In this document: one piece after another, positions 1-8,022 of the stretch
How the letters are laid out: each line of letters begins with the position of its first letter
How positions within the stretch are numbered: position 1 is the first letter of the stretch
Source of the DNA: Marinobacter salexigens
GTDB taxonomy: Bacteria > Pseudomonadota > Gammaproteobacteria > Pseudomonadales > Oleiphilaceae
DNA: 64,000 nt
Assembly: GCF_018860765.1 (NCBI RefSeq)
Contig: NZ_JAHKPV010000015.1
Span: 76,952-140,951 of the forward strand
Reading direction: 5' to 3'
Translations under genes and position numbers: made by a program
The notes under the pieces: model-generated
Seen by the model: only the letters and a program-made list of their open reading frames with translations
What the model was told of the DNA's origin: nothing
The model's database searches: none

Positions 1-42
1 CAGAATATCTGATCTGGCTATTTATCCGGAAAAGGAAAGGCT

Positions 43-1287
43 ATGAGAAAGCCAACCGAAATGAAACCCGCGTCACGTATCGGGCTGGCGCTTGGCGGTG
101 GTGGTCCATTAGGCGGTATTTATGAAATTGGCGCGCTCCGGGCGCTAGATGAGGCTCTGGATGGGCTAGATTTTAACAACCTGAATGTATATGTAGGTGT
201 TAACTCCGGCTCTTTTGTCGCTGCAAATCTTGCAAACCAGATGACCACAGCGCAGTTGTGCCGGATTTTTGTACGCAATGAGGCAGAAGTTCACCCTTTC
301 CATCCGGATGTATTCTATCGTCCGGCGCTCAGGGAAGTGGCTGGGCGACTGCTGGCGGTTCCCGGCTTGCTCACGACAGCCGTTCGTCGCTTTGTTACCA
401 ACCCCTATGACCAGAGCTTGCTGGAAGCCTTCACCATACTGGCTCAGGCGGCACCTGCAGGGCTATTTGATAACCAAGGCTTGCACGATTATCTTAAGCG
501 GGCTTTTTCTATGCTGGGGCGCTCAAACGACTTCCGGCAGCTAAAGCGTAGCCTGTATATCGTGGCAGCCGACGTTGAGAGCAGCGAGGCTGTGTGCTTT
601 GGTGCTCCCGGATTTGATCATGTTCCCATATCCAAAGCCATTCAGGCGAGCACGGCGTCTCCGGGCTTGTATGTGCCGGTGGACATAGATGGCCGGTATT
701 ATGTCGACGGAACCCTGCGCAAAGGTTTGCACGCATCGGTTGCGTTTGAAGATGGCGCCGACTTGGTTTTTGCCGTGAACCCTCAGGTGCCCATCGATGC
801 CAGCGCGGCTGTGCGAGCAGGCACCATGGCCCCCGGTGATCTAACCCGTTCGGGTATGCCAAACCTGCTGTCGCAGATGTTCCGCACTATGGTTTACTCC
901 CGTATGCAGTCGGGCATTGCTCATTACGCCACGGATTATCCGAACAAGGATATCCTCCTTTTTGAGCCAACCCGGGACGACGCCAAGCTGTTCTTCTCTA
1001 ACGTATTCAGTTTTCAGTCACGCAGAATGGTGTGTGAGCACGCTTACCAAATGACCCGCAGCGATTTGCGCAACCGAGCTGATGAGCTAGAGCCGAAGTT
1101 GGCGAAGTATGGAATAAAGCTACGGCGGGATCGTTTGGAGGATGAGCAGCGAACCATCAGTACCAGCCTTTATGGTGAAATGCTTCCACTGTATGTGGCA
1201 AAGAGCAGAAAGAAAAAAGCAACTGGGAAAGGCAAGTTGGCGACTGGCTTGGAAAACGTCACCCACTTGTTTTCGAAAGCAGAATAA
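43..1287 (+). CDS. patatin-like phospholipase family protein with altered nucleophile motif
   Basis: This 414-residue protein has the patatin fold signature. A glycine-rich oxyanion loop (GGGGPLGG, residues 18-25) lies near the N-terminus, and a DG motif with the dyad aspartate (D222, sequence YVDGTL) follows. Patatins are lipid acyl hydrolases that use a Ser-Asp dyad, with the serine in GxSxG. Here the elbow reads GVNSG (residues 52-56), so asparagine N54 sits where the serine is expected and S55 is one place later. Activity is therefore uncertain: S55 might serve instead, or the protein may be a non-catalytic lipid binder. There is no signal peptide, and the C-terminus is lysine-rich. The ATG at 43 follows a good GGAAAGG ribosome site; a second ATG lies at 61. 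It converges with hslU. The family assignment is firm, the function is not. Confidence 0.85.
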   Translation: MRKPTEMKPASRIGLALGGGGPLGGIYEIGALRALDEALDGLDFNNLNVYVGVNSGSFVAANLANQMTTAQLCRIFVRNEAEVHPFHPDVFYRPALREVAGRLLAVPGLLTTAVRRFVTNPYDQSLLEAFTILAQAAPAGLFDNQGLHDYLKRAFSMLGRSNDFRQLKRSLYIVAADVESSEAVCFGAPGFDHVPISKAIQASTASPGLYVPVDIDGRYYVDGTLRKGLHASVAFEDGADLVFAVNPQVPIDASAAVRAGTMAPGDLTRSGMPNLLSQMFRTMVYSRMQSGIAHYATDYPNKDILLFEPTRDDAKLFFSNVFSFQSRRMVCEHAYQMTRSDLRNRADELEPKLAKYGIKLRRDRLEDEQRTISTSLYGEMLPLYVAKSRKKKATGKGKLATGLENVTHLFSKAE

Positions 1288-1291
1288 ATCC

Positions 1292-1324
1292 CTGGCTCAG
1301 ACGCACGAAGCATGTCTAAGCCAG
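1292..1324. terminator. hairpin between convergent patatin and hslU genes
   Basis: Arms 1292-1302 and 1314-1324 pair over 11 positions with one C-A mismatch and an 11-base loop. The hairpin fills the 61-base gap between two convergent genes. It has no real T-run on either strand, so it is at best a weak bidirectional terminator. Confidence 0.4.
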
Positions 1325-1348
1325 AAACTTTCAAACTAAATTACAGGG

Positions 1349-2680
1349 TCAAAGAATATAGCGGCTTAGATCCTCGTCTTCCGATAGATCTCCAAGCTTT
1401 TCATTCACGTATTCGGCAGTGACTTCAAACGCCTCGGTTACGCCGTCTCCCGCATCAAATGACAGGCTTTCCAGCAGTCGCTCTAATACCGTATGGAGAC
1501 GCCGAGCACCGATATTCTCTGTGGTCTCGTTAACCTTCCAGGCGATCTCTGCGATGCGAGCGATGGCTTCTTGGCTAAAGGTTAGTTTAACCCCTTCCGT
1601 ATTCATCAGTGCCTCATACTGCTGAACCAGAGATGCATCTGGCTCGGTGAGAATGCGCTTGAAATCATCCGGGCTCAACGCCTGCAGCTCGACACGGATG
1701 GGTAAGCGGCCCTGCAGCTCTGGAATCAGATCCGATGGTTTGGACAGATGAAAAGCGCCAGAGGCAATAAACAGAATGTGATCGGTGCGAACAGAGCCGT
1801 ATTTTGTGCTCACCGTGCTGCCTTCGATCAGTGGCAGCAGGTCTCTCTGAACACCTTCCCGGGACACATCGGATGAGGTGTTTTCCGAACGCTTCGCCAC
1901 TTTGTCAATCTCGTCAAGAAACACAATGCCATTTTGCTCTACGGCAAGAATAGCTTTATGCTTGATCGATTCTTCATTCACCAGCTTGGCGGCTTCTTCT
2001 TCCTTTACCCGCTTCAGGGCGTCTGCCACCTTCATCTTGCGGGGCTTCGACTTATCGGTGGCCATGTTAGAGAACATGCTTTGCAGTTGGTTGGTCATTT
2101 CCTCCATGCCCGGAGGAGCCATTATCTCAACACCCGCGCTCTGATTGCGGAGGTTGATCTCGATTTCCTTGTCATCCAGCTCACCTTCCCGCAGCTTCTT
2201 CCGGAACATTTGCCGGGTGGATGAGTCCTCAGAAGGAGCTTGGCTGTCTTCATCGAAACTTCTCGGAGGGGGAAGCAGGGCATCTAGAATGCGCTCTTCA
2301 GCAGCATCTAAGGCTCGTTCTTCGTGTAGTTTCATTTCCTTAACGCGAAGCATTTTGACGGCCATATCCGCTAGATCGCGAATAATTGATTCAACATCAC
2401 GTCCAACGTAGCCCACCTCGGTAAACTTGGTGGCTTCTACTTTTAGGAAAGGCGCATCGGCCAGTTTTGCTAGACGGCGGGCAATTTCAGTTTTACCTAC
2501 GCCAGTGGGGCCAATCATCAGGATGTTTTTGGGTGTGACCTCATCACGCAGAGTGCTATCCAGTTGCATTCGGCGCCAGCGGTTCCTCAGAGCGATCGCC
2601 ACGGCTCGCTTGGCCTCTTGCTGACCCACGATGTGTTTGTTGAGTTCGTGAACAATTTCACGGGGAGTCATTGCAGACAT
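1349..2680 (-). CDS. hslU: ATP-dependent protease ATPase subunit HslU
   Basis: HslU is the AAA+ unfoldase that feeds proteins into the HslV peptidase in the cytoplasmic HslUV (ClpYQ) protease. The 443 residues equal the E. coli length as I recall it. The Walker A motif GPTGVGKT is at residues 57-64, and Walker B (IVFLDEID) follows the variable I-domain at about residue 255. The protein ends in the conserved hydrophobic tail SRYIL, which in this family docks into HslV. The ATG at 2680 lies only two bases after the hslV stop codon, and its GGAG ribosome site is inside the end of hslV, so the two are translated from one message. The conserved family and intact motifs leave little doubt. Confidence 0.98.
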   Translation of the reverse strand: MSAMTPREIVHELNKHIVGQQEAKRAVAIALRNRWRRMQLDSTLRDEVTPKNILMIGPTGVGKTEIARRLAKLADAPFLKVEATKFTEVGYVGRDVESIIRDLADMAVKMLRVKEMKLHEERALDAAEERILDALLPPPRSFDEDSQAPSEDSSTRQMFRKKLREGELDDKEIEINLRNQSAGVEIMAPPGMEEMTNQLQSMFSNMATDKSKPRKMKVADALKRVKEEEAAKLVNEESIKHKAILAVEQNGIVFLDEIDKVAKRSENTSSDVSREGVQRDLLPLIEGSTVSTKYGSVRTDHILFIASGAFHLSKPSDLIPELQGRLPIRVELQALSPDDFKRILTEPDASLVQQYEALMNTEGVKLTFSQEAIARIAEIAWKVNETTENIGARRLHTVLERLLESLSFDAGDGVTEAFEVTAEYVNEKLGDLSEDEDLSRYIL

Positions 2681-2682
2681 GG

Positions 2683-3237
2683 TTACTCCGGATCAGTCGG
2701 TTTGGAGGGTTCTACTTTAGGGAGCAGCTCGATAGTGCGGTTGTGATTTGTGTAAATACAAATGTCCGCCGCTATCTCAAGCCCTTTCTCCACAATGTCG
2801 TGGGCGGAAAGCTCAGTGTTTTCGAGCAATGCTCGAGCGGAGGCCTGTGCGAACGGACCGCCCGAGCCAATAGCGATCAGCCCCTGCTCAGGCTCGATCA
2901 CATCACCGTTCCCTGTGATGATAAGGGATGCGGTTTTGTCTGCCACTGCCAAAAGCGCTTCGAGCTTGCGCAGTGCTCTGTCAGTACGCCAATCTTTGGC
3001 GAGCTCTACGGCTGCTCTTGTGAGGTTACCGTTGTGCTTCTCAAGCTGGGCCTCAAATCGCTCAAATAGAGTAAATGCATCCGCAGTGCCACCTGCAAAA
3101 CCCGCGATAACTTGACCGTTGTAGAGGCGGCGGACCTTGCGGGCGTTGCCTTTCATCATGGTGTTCCCCAGAGAAACCTGGCCGTCGCCACCCATGGCAA
3201 CTTCGTCATCGCGTCTGACGGAAAGTATGGTAGTCAT
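2683..3237 (-). CDS. hslV: ATP-dependent protease peptidase subunit HslV
   Basis: HslV is the threonine peptidase of the HslUV complex and is related to proteasome beta subunits. The 184-residue protein begins M-T-T-I, so removal of the initiator methionine exposes the catalytic threonine. The conserved SLGNTMMKG segment with the active-site lysine follows near residue 30, and the [11 protein letters not shown] loop is present. It is the first gene of hslVU. Its ATG has a GGAG site seven bases upstream, and a sigma-32-type promoter lies about 40-65 bases ahead, so heat-shock induction is expected, as in other proteobacteria. The length is slightly more than the E. coli form because of a short C-terminal tail. 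Confidence 0.98.
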   Translation of the reverse strand: MTTILSVRRDDEVAMGGDGQVSLGNTMMKGNARKVRRLYNGQVIAGFAGGTADAFTLFERFEAQLEKHNGNLTRAAVELAKDWRTDRALRKLEALLAVADKTASLIITGNGDVIEPEQGLIAIGSGGPFAQASARALLENTELSAHDIVEKGLEIAADICIYTNHNRTIELLPKVEPSKPTDPE

Positions 3238-3278
3238 TAGGGCTCCAATTGCCTGATAGAAATCGGTATTGGGCAGTT

Positions 3279-3304
3279 ATGGAGGCAGTAATGGAGAATT
3301 CAAG
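3279..3304 (-). promoter_or_regulatory. predicted sigma-32 (RpoH) heat-shock promoter of hslVU
   Basis: Read on the minus strand, CTTGAA (3299-3304) is followed after 14 bases by CTCCATAA (the -10 core at 3279-3284). The RpoH consensus is CTTGAA with an 11-14 base spacer and CCCCATnT. The predicted start near 3270 gives a leader of about 33 bases before the hslV ATG. No better sigma-70 promoter is visible in the gap. Confidence 0.7.
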
Positions 3305-3363
3305 AGGGAGGTTTGTTCAGGCTCGCATACGGGTACGAGCCGAGCGTGCATGGATGTATTAAC

Positions 3364-3397
3364 AGCGTGTTTCAGAAGCCTTCGCCTGAAACACGCT
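3364..3397 (-). terminator. 12-bp hairpin after the argS-SPOR operon
   Basis: AGCGTGTTTCAG (3364-3375) pairs perfectly with 3386-3397 around a 10-base loop. It lies just downstream of the SPOR gene and upstream of the hslVU promoter, as expected for a transcript end, but only a few T residues follow. A second small hairpin (3320-3325 with 3336-3341) and a tip-like ATCCATG word (minus strand) lie beside it, so this could instead be a degenerate intergenic repeat. Confidence 0.5.
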
Positions 3398-3422
3398 TGC
3401 TCCAATATACGTAGGCCCAAAG

Positions 3423-4055
3423 TTAACCCTGTTTAGGAACCTTCCGAATAAGCGGCTGAATGTTAATCGAAACAAGCTTGTCGATAGCCGAGCTCATTTG
3501 GCTTCGGGATGTGAATGGCCCCACATTTACCCGGTACCAAACCGAGCCGCTCTCGAGCTCTATGCGCTGCACCCCGGCTCTCAGACCTTGGAAAGCAATT
3601 TGTGCGCGCTGGCGCTCTGCGTCTTCTTTGCTGCGGAAGGAGCCGGACTGCACCAAATAGTCAAAGTCCTGTTTTGTCGGGCCAGGCGTGTACTCCTCGA
3701 CTTTCGGCGGGACAACTTCCGTTTCTGGAAGCATTTCATAGAATCGGAAGCTAGGTTTCTTCTCTTCCTGTTTAACGGTTTTGCTCGCCGGAGACTTAGC
3801 TGGCCTCTCCACAGCCGCTGGCTGCTTTGGCCCGTCGCTCGGCGGCACTGAGTTCAGGTAGACAATAAATCCAATAAAACCACCAACTGTTGCCAGTGAA
3901 AAAATCCACTTCAAGGACAAACCTCCCCGCTGAGAGCGCACCGGAGCTGCTGGCTTTGTTTTCTTTTTAGGGGCGCGAGCAGACTTCGCAGGCTTTTTCT
4001 TGGTGGCGACTGAGGACGCGCCTGACCGGTTTTTACGAGCATAGTCTCGGGACAT
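3423..4055 (-). CDS. SPOR-domain membrane protein (FtsN-like)
   Basis: This is a 210-residue inner-membrane protein with a short, very basic cytoplasmic N-terminus (many K and R in residues 1-40) and one membrane span at about residues 50-68. A proline- and lysine-rich periplasmic linker leads to a C-terminal SPOR domain from about 130 to 208. SPOR domains bind denuded septal peptidoglycan, so a role at the division site is expected. The layout resembles FtsN, and a SPOR gene in the same position beside argS and hslVU occurs in Pseudomonas. It starts nine bases after the argS stop codon and is probably cotranscribed with it. Whether it is the true FtsN cannot be told from the sequence alone. 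Confidence 0.88.
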   Translation of the reverse strand: MSRDYARKNRSGASSVATKKKPAKSARAPKKKTKPAAPVRSQRGGLSLKWIFSLATVGGFIGFIVYLNSVPPSDGPKQPAAVERPAKSPASKTVKQEEKKPSFRFYEMLPETEVVPPKVEEYTPGPTKQDFDYLVQSGSFRSKEDAERQRAQIAFQGLRAGVQRIELESGSVWYRVNVGPFTSRSQMSSAIDKLVSINIQPLIRKVPKQG

Positions 4056-4064
4056 GGTTGTTGC

Positions 4065-5750
4065 TTACATCTCTTCCGGTGCGCTTACGCCCAGAAGGTC
4101 TAGGCCATTTACTATAACTTGACGCACGGCGAGGTACAGACTGATACGGGCGTCGCGCAATGCAGCGTCTTCAATCAACACTTTGTGGGCGTTGTAATAA
4201 GTATGGAATTGGCCTGCCAGATCCCTCAGGTAGTGTGTGAGGTGATGGGGCTCACGCTGGGTGGCGGAGTTTGCTATCAATTCAGGGTATTTGGCCAGCT
4301 GGTTTGCTAACTCTTTTTCCTCATCCAGCGCCAATAAAGACAAGTCACCTATGCATTCATTGAGTCCGCGCTCAACGCCTTCCGCCGCCAGCTTCCGTAA
4401 CACGCTGCATATACGAGCATGGGCATACTGGATGTAGTAGACCGGGTTTTCATTAGTCTGTGAGCGGGCTAGGTCAATATCGAAGGTCAACTGGGAGTCA
4501 ACGCGCCGAGCCGCAAGGAAGAAGCGGGTAGCATCCCGGCCAACTTCATCGATTAAGTCGCGAATTGTGACATAGCTGCCAGCGCGCTTGGAAATTTTTA
4601 CTTCCTGTCCGGAACGCGTAACCATTACCATCTGGTGCAGAACGTAATCCGGCCAACCCTTTGGAATGTCAGCGTTAAGGGCCTGCAACCCGGCGCGAAC
4701 CCGGGTAACCGTTGAATGGTGATCTGCTCCCTGTTCATTGATGACGGTAGTAAAGCCGCGCTGCCACTTGTCTAGATGGTAGGCTACATCGGGCAAAAAG
4801 TAGGTGTAGCCACCGTCTTTTTTGCGCATGACCCGATCTTTGTCATCGCCGAATTCTGTGGTTTTCAGCCACATGGCGCCACCGTCTTCATAGGTGTAGC
4901 CGTTGTCCTGAAGGCGCTTGACCGTAGCCTCTACCTTGCCGTCCTGATAAAGGGACGATTCCAGAAAATATACATCAAATTCGACCCCAAATGCCTTTAG
5001 GTCTAAATCCTGTTCCCGGCGCAAATACGCCACTGCGAATTCCTGAATGGCGGTCTGGTCGTCCGGGTTGGTGCTGGCGGTGACTTCTCTGTCGTCAGCG
5101 GTAACGGTATCGCCTGCCAGATATGCCTTGGCGACATCAGTGATGTAGTCGCCACGATAGCCATCCTCCGGCCAGCTCTCGTCTTCGGGGGATAGTCCTT
5201 TAACGCGAGCTTGCACAGAGAGCGCCAGATTGTTGATCTGGGCACCCGCGTCGTTGTAGTAGAACTCACGGGTAACCTCATAGCCATTTGCTTCCAATAA
5301 GCGGCTAAGGCAATCACCAATGGCAGCGCCTCGACCGTGGCCGACATGTAGCGGGCCGGTGGGGTTGGCGGACACAAACTCCACCTGAACTTTTTCACCC
5401 TTGCCGCTATTGTTGCGGCCAAATTCGCGAGCCTCCTCCAAAATTGTGTTCACTATCTCGAAGGCGCTAGCAGTACTCATGAAAAAATTGATAAAGCCCG
5501 GGCCTGCTATTTCTACCTTCGCGACAGCGCTGCTTTCTGGCAGTTTCTCAATGAGCATCTCAGCCAGTTTACGGGGCGCGCACCCCGCCGTTTTTGCAGC
5601 AACCAATGCAATGTTGCAGGCGTAGTCACCGTGGGATTTGTCTTTGGTGTTGCCTACTTGCGGCGAATAGGTCTGGTCGGCGGGCAGACTGCCCTCGGAT
5701 TGAAGAGCGGCCAGTGCGGACTGGAGCAGATCGGAAACTGTCTCTTTCAT
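4065..5750 (-). CDS. argS: arginyl-tRNA synthetase
   Basis: ArgS charges tRNA-Arg with arginine using ATP in the cytoplasm. The 561-residue protein has the class I signature HVGH at residues 135-138, inside [13 protein letters not shown]. The degenerate KMSKS region reads VKISKRAGS, and the C-terminal anticodon-binding DALR-type domain is present. An N-terminal Add-1 domain precedes the catalytic core. The ATG at 5750 has only a weak ribosome site, but family alignment supports it (METVSDLL-like start). A strong sigma-70-type promoter lies about 75-100 bases upstream, and the SPOR gene follows after nine bases. Confidence 0.98.
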   Translation of the reverse strand: MKETVSDLLQSALAALQSEGSLPADQTYSPQVGNTKDKSHGDYACNIALVAAKTAGCAPRKLAEMLIEKLPESSAVAKVEIAGPGFINFFMSTASAFEIVNTILEEAREFGRNNSGKGEKVQVEFVSANPTGPLHVGHGRGAAIGDCLSRLLEANGYEVTREFYYNDAGAQINNLALSVQARVKGLSPEDESWPEDGYRGDYITDVAKAYLAGDTVTADDREVTASTNPDDQTAIQEFAVAYLRREQDLDLKAFGVEFDVYFLESSLYQDGKVEATVKRLQDNGYTYEDGGAMWLKTTEFGDDKDRVMRKKDGGYTYFLPDVAYHLDKWQRGFTTVINEQGADHHSTVTRVRAGLQALNADIPKGWPDYVLHQMVMVTRSGQEVKISKRAGSYVTIRDLIDEVGRDATRFFLAARRVDSQLTFDIDLARSQTNENPVYYIQYAHARICSVLRKLAAEGVERGLNECIGDLSLLALDEEKELANQLAKYPELIANSATQREPHHLTHYLRDLAGQFHTYYNAHKVLIEDAALRDARISLYLAVRQVIVNGLDLLGVSAPEEM

Positions 5751-5821
5751 ACTTTCAGGTAACTCGATGATTCGGAGTGTTTGGAGACGACGGGCGCCCC
5801 GGCTGGGATCTTGAGAGGGGT

Positions 5822-5850
5822 ATTATCGGGGAAAGAGGGGGTATTCTCAA
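5822..5850 (-). promoter_or_regulatory. predicted sigma-70 promoter of argS
   Basis: On the minus strand, TTGAGA (5845-5850), a 17-base spacer and GATAAT (5822-5827) match the sigma-70 consensus at 4 of 6 and 5 of 6 positions. The site lies between the terminator of the preceding gene and argS, giving a leader of about 65 bases. Confidence 0.65.
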
Positions 5851-5871
5851 TGGAGTCGGAAAGCTAGGAAA

Positions 5872-5900
5872 ACAATGCGAGCCGATTTGGCTCGCATTGT
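5872..5900 (-). terminator. rho-independent terminator of the Ig-like lipoprotein gene
   Basis: A perfect 12-base stem (5872-5883 with 5889-5900) has a 5-base loop. On the minus strand it is followed by TTTTCC, and it begins 10 bases after the lipoprotein stop codon. Confidence 0.8.
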
Positions 5901-5910
5901 GTGGTACTTG

Positions 5911-7803
5911 CTACTCAGTGTCGAAGCAGCTTGAACCTGTGCCGTACAGGCTGGTTTGGCCACCTGGGGGGTCGCCGTCAGCAATGATCAAGTCATCAGC
6001 TAAACAACCCAGCGCGAAGTCATATTGTTCGACGCTTTCGGTGCCACCGACTCTTACGGTTGCTGTGATTTGTGTCTCAACCCAGCCGCAAACGCTTTGG
6101 GGGTACTTTATTGAAAAGTTGCCAGATCCGTCTGATTGCGTGATTAGGCTAGATACGCTTGTTGTTGCCGGGTTAGTGGGAGTAAGTATTCCATCCTGAT
6201 TCAAGTCTTCACCCGCGTCTAGTATTCCGTTTTTATTGAGATCCTCGTTTGGGCAATAGGTATGTACGTTAGGTGTTAGTTCGCTAGTAATAACTCTGGA
6301 CCAAAATTTTGAGAGGTTGTTGTCTTCCCAAAACCCCTTAGCGTAGCCCACTGGCAGTACGCTAAGCTCAACGACGGCGCCTTCTACAGGCGCTCCATTT
6401 GCATCCGTCACTATGGCAACAAACTCTTTAAGGTAGCTGGCTTCATCTGGCTCTTGAGTCGAGTTACCTGTTCCGATAACGACTCGTAGGGCTCTTCGGG
6501 CTACAGTCATCGAGAGTGTTCCAAAGACGCTGCTGTTGTCAGCTGCTGCGGCTCGGATCACAACCCCGTCCCGCGCACTGATAGATTGCCCTGCTGTATA
6601 GGTGGTAGAAACGCGGCCTAGGCTATCGGTCAACCCGGTGCTCGACGATAAGTTACCGCTACTGCCATCGGCAATAATCTGAAAGTTGACTAACTGGTTT
6701 TTCACCAGATTATTGTTTTGATCCCGAACTACCGCCAGAACTTCGGTGGTCTCACCAAGATCGAGCTGGGTTTTTGTTGCTTGTACGTCAATCGCATTGG
6801 CAGTGACGGCCACAAATTCAAAGGTACGCTCAGTGGATAGCCCAGAGTCAAGCGTTGTTGCGGTTAGTGTTGTAGGGCCTGAAATGTTTGAGCTAATGCG
6901 GACGGAAGCCTGACCGTTTGACAAGGTCACTAAGCCATCAGCTGGCTGCAGAGTACCTCGAGTGCTGCTAAAACGAACGGTGCGACCGTCAACAGGTACG
7001 TTGTCAGACTCCCAATTCAGCGTAATTGTTTGTGGTGTGTTCAGGTTGATTTCAGTTGCAGCCGCTGGTGATGCGAAGACGAAGGACTCAGGAGAGATGG
7101 AGATAGTTTTGGTAGCCTCGACTCTACTTTCGCCAGAGAATGCCGATACGGTTATAACGTCTTCTCCACTAGTCTCAGCACTCAGTTGAATATCTACAAC
7201 GCCATCATTTGTTGTGAGATTAGATGATGTGACCGTGCTGGTGTTAGTCGTGACGGTCACACTCTGGTTGCTTATGCCATCTCCATTGCCGTCACTAAGA
7301 GTGATTCTGTAGTTGACAGAATCCCCCAGCGACACGGCGCTGGGGCCTGCGATAGATATGGAAGATCCCAAAATGGTGATCTCCACTGAATCGCTTTTGC
7401 CACCTGCGCTAACGCTGACAGTGTTCGTTCTGTTCCTTGCGTCGTCCGAGGTGCTCAGAATCGCTGTCGCTGTGCCGGATTCGTCTGTTGTGGGGTTGTC
7501 CACGCGCAGAGTGCCATTGTTGTTGACCGAAAACTGGACCGGCACACCGGGAAGCAAAATTCCATTGGGATCTTTAACCAAAGCGGTTAAGGTCGATGTG
7601 GCTCCTGAGGACGTGCCAATCTGAACCGGGCTTGCCAGAAGCTGCACTGATCCTACGTTGGCTACCTCATCAGGTGTGCCCCCACCATTTCCTGAACCAT
7701 CACCTCCGGCTAAAGGCGTAGAGCTATCGTCGCTACCGCCGCAGGCCACCAAAAAAAGTGCAAGCGACAAAGCGAGCACACGCGCAAGGAATTTCCCTGA
7801 CAT
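5911..7803 (-). CDS. outer-surface lipoprotein with tandem bacterial Ig-like domains and a calcium-loop region
   Basis: This 630-residue protein begins with a signal peptide ending in the lipobox LVAC (C21), followed by glycines, so retention in the outer membrane is likely. After a Gly/Ser/Asp linker come about four Ig-like (Big_1/invasin-like) repeats, at roughly 50-145, 147-236, 240-335 and 337-435. Each has the DxNGxPVxGxxVxF pattern or a variant of it. A fifth, divergent region (438-593) holds two back-to-back EF-hand-like loops (D521-L540, DLNKNGILDAGEDLNQDGIL). Four cysteines (517, 572, 600, 626) could form disulfides. Similar proteins act as adhesins or surface scaffolds, but no specific role can be assigned. 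It is monocistronic: it has its own terminator and lies between argS and priA. Confidence 0.85.
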   Translation of the reverse strand: MSGKFLARVLALSLALFLVACGGSDDSSTPLAGGDGSGNGGGTPDEVANVGSVQLLASPVQIGTSSGATSTLTALVKDPNGILLPGVPVQFSVNNNGTLRVDNPTTDESGTATAILSTSDDARNRTNTVSVSAGGKSDSVEITILGSSISIAGPSAVSLGDSVNYRITLSDGNGDGISNQSVTVTTNTSTVTSSNLTTNDGVVDIQLSAETSGEDVITVSAFSGESRVEATKTISISPESFVFASPAAATEINLNTPQTITLNWESDNVPVDGRTVRFSSTRGTLQPADGLVTLSNGQASVRISSNISGPTTLTATTLDSGLSTERTFEFVAVTANAIDVQATKTQLDLGETTEVLAVVRDQNNNLVKNQLVNFQIIADGSSGNLSSSTGLTDSLGRVSTTYTAGQSISARDGVVIRAAAADNSSVFGTLSMTVARRALRVVIGTGNSTQEPDEASYLKEFVAIVTDANGAPVEGAVVELSVLPVGYAKGFWEDNNLSKFWSRVITSELTPNVHTYCPNEDLNKNGILDAGEDLNQDGILTPTNPATTSVSSLITQSDGSGNFSIKYPQSVCGWVETQITATVRVGGTESVEQYDFALGCLADDLIIADGDPPGGQTSLYGTGSSCFDTE

Positions 7804-7953
7804 TTTATAATCTCCAGTTCTCGTTTACAGCACGTTCCTTTGGCAGTTCGTTTCTCTCTAAAAGAACGGATAAAGAGAGAATCGCAACCTCAGGTTGTTG
7901 CTGGCATTTTAAGCGTATCGTAAAAATAATAGCACAGTATCCGCAACGGCAAT

Positions 7954-7980
7954 CCTTTGCAGTACAGTTTTATGCAAAGG
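7954..7980 (-). repeat. 8-bp hairpin downstream of priA
   Basis: CCTTTGCA (7954-7961) pairs perfectly with 7973-7980 around an 11-base loop, about 40 bases beyond the priA stop. It lacks a T-run. The 219-base gap also holds a 13-base palindrome (7885-7897). No clear promoter for the lipoprotein gene could be picked out. Confidence 0.35.
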
Positions 7981-8022
7981 AATGTAACAGTTTGAACGCC
8001 GAGGACTAGGTCACACTATTTA

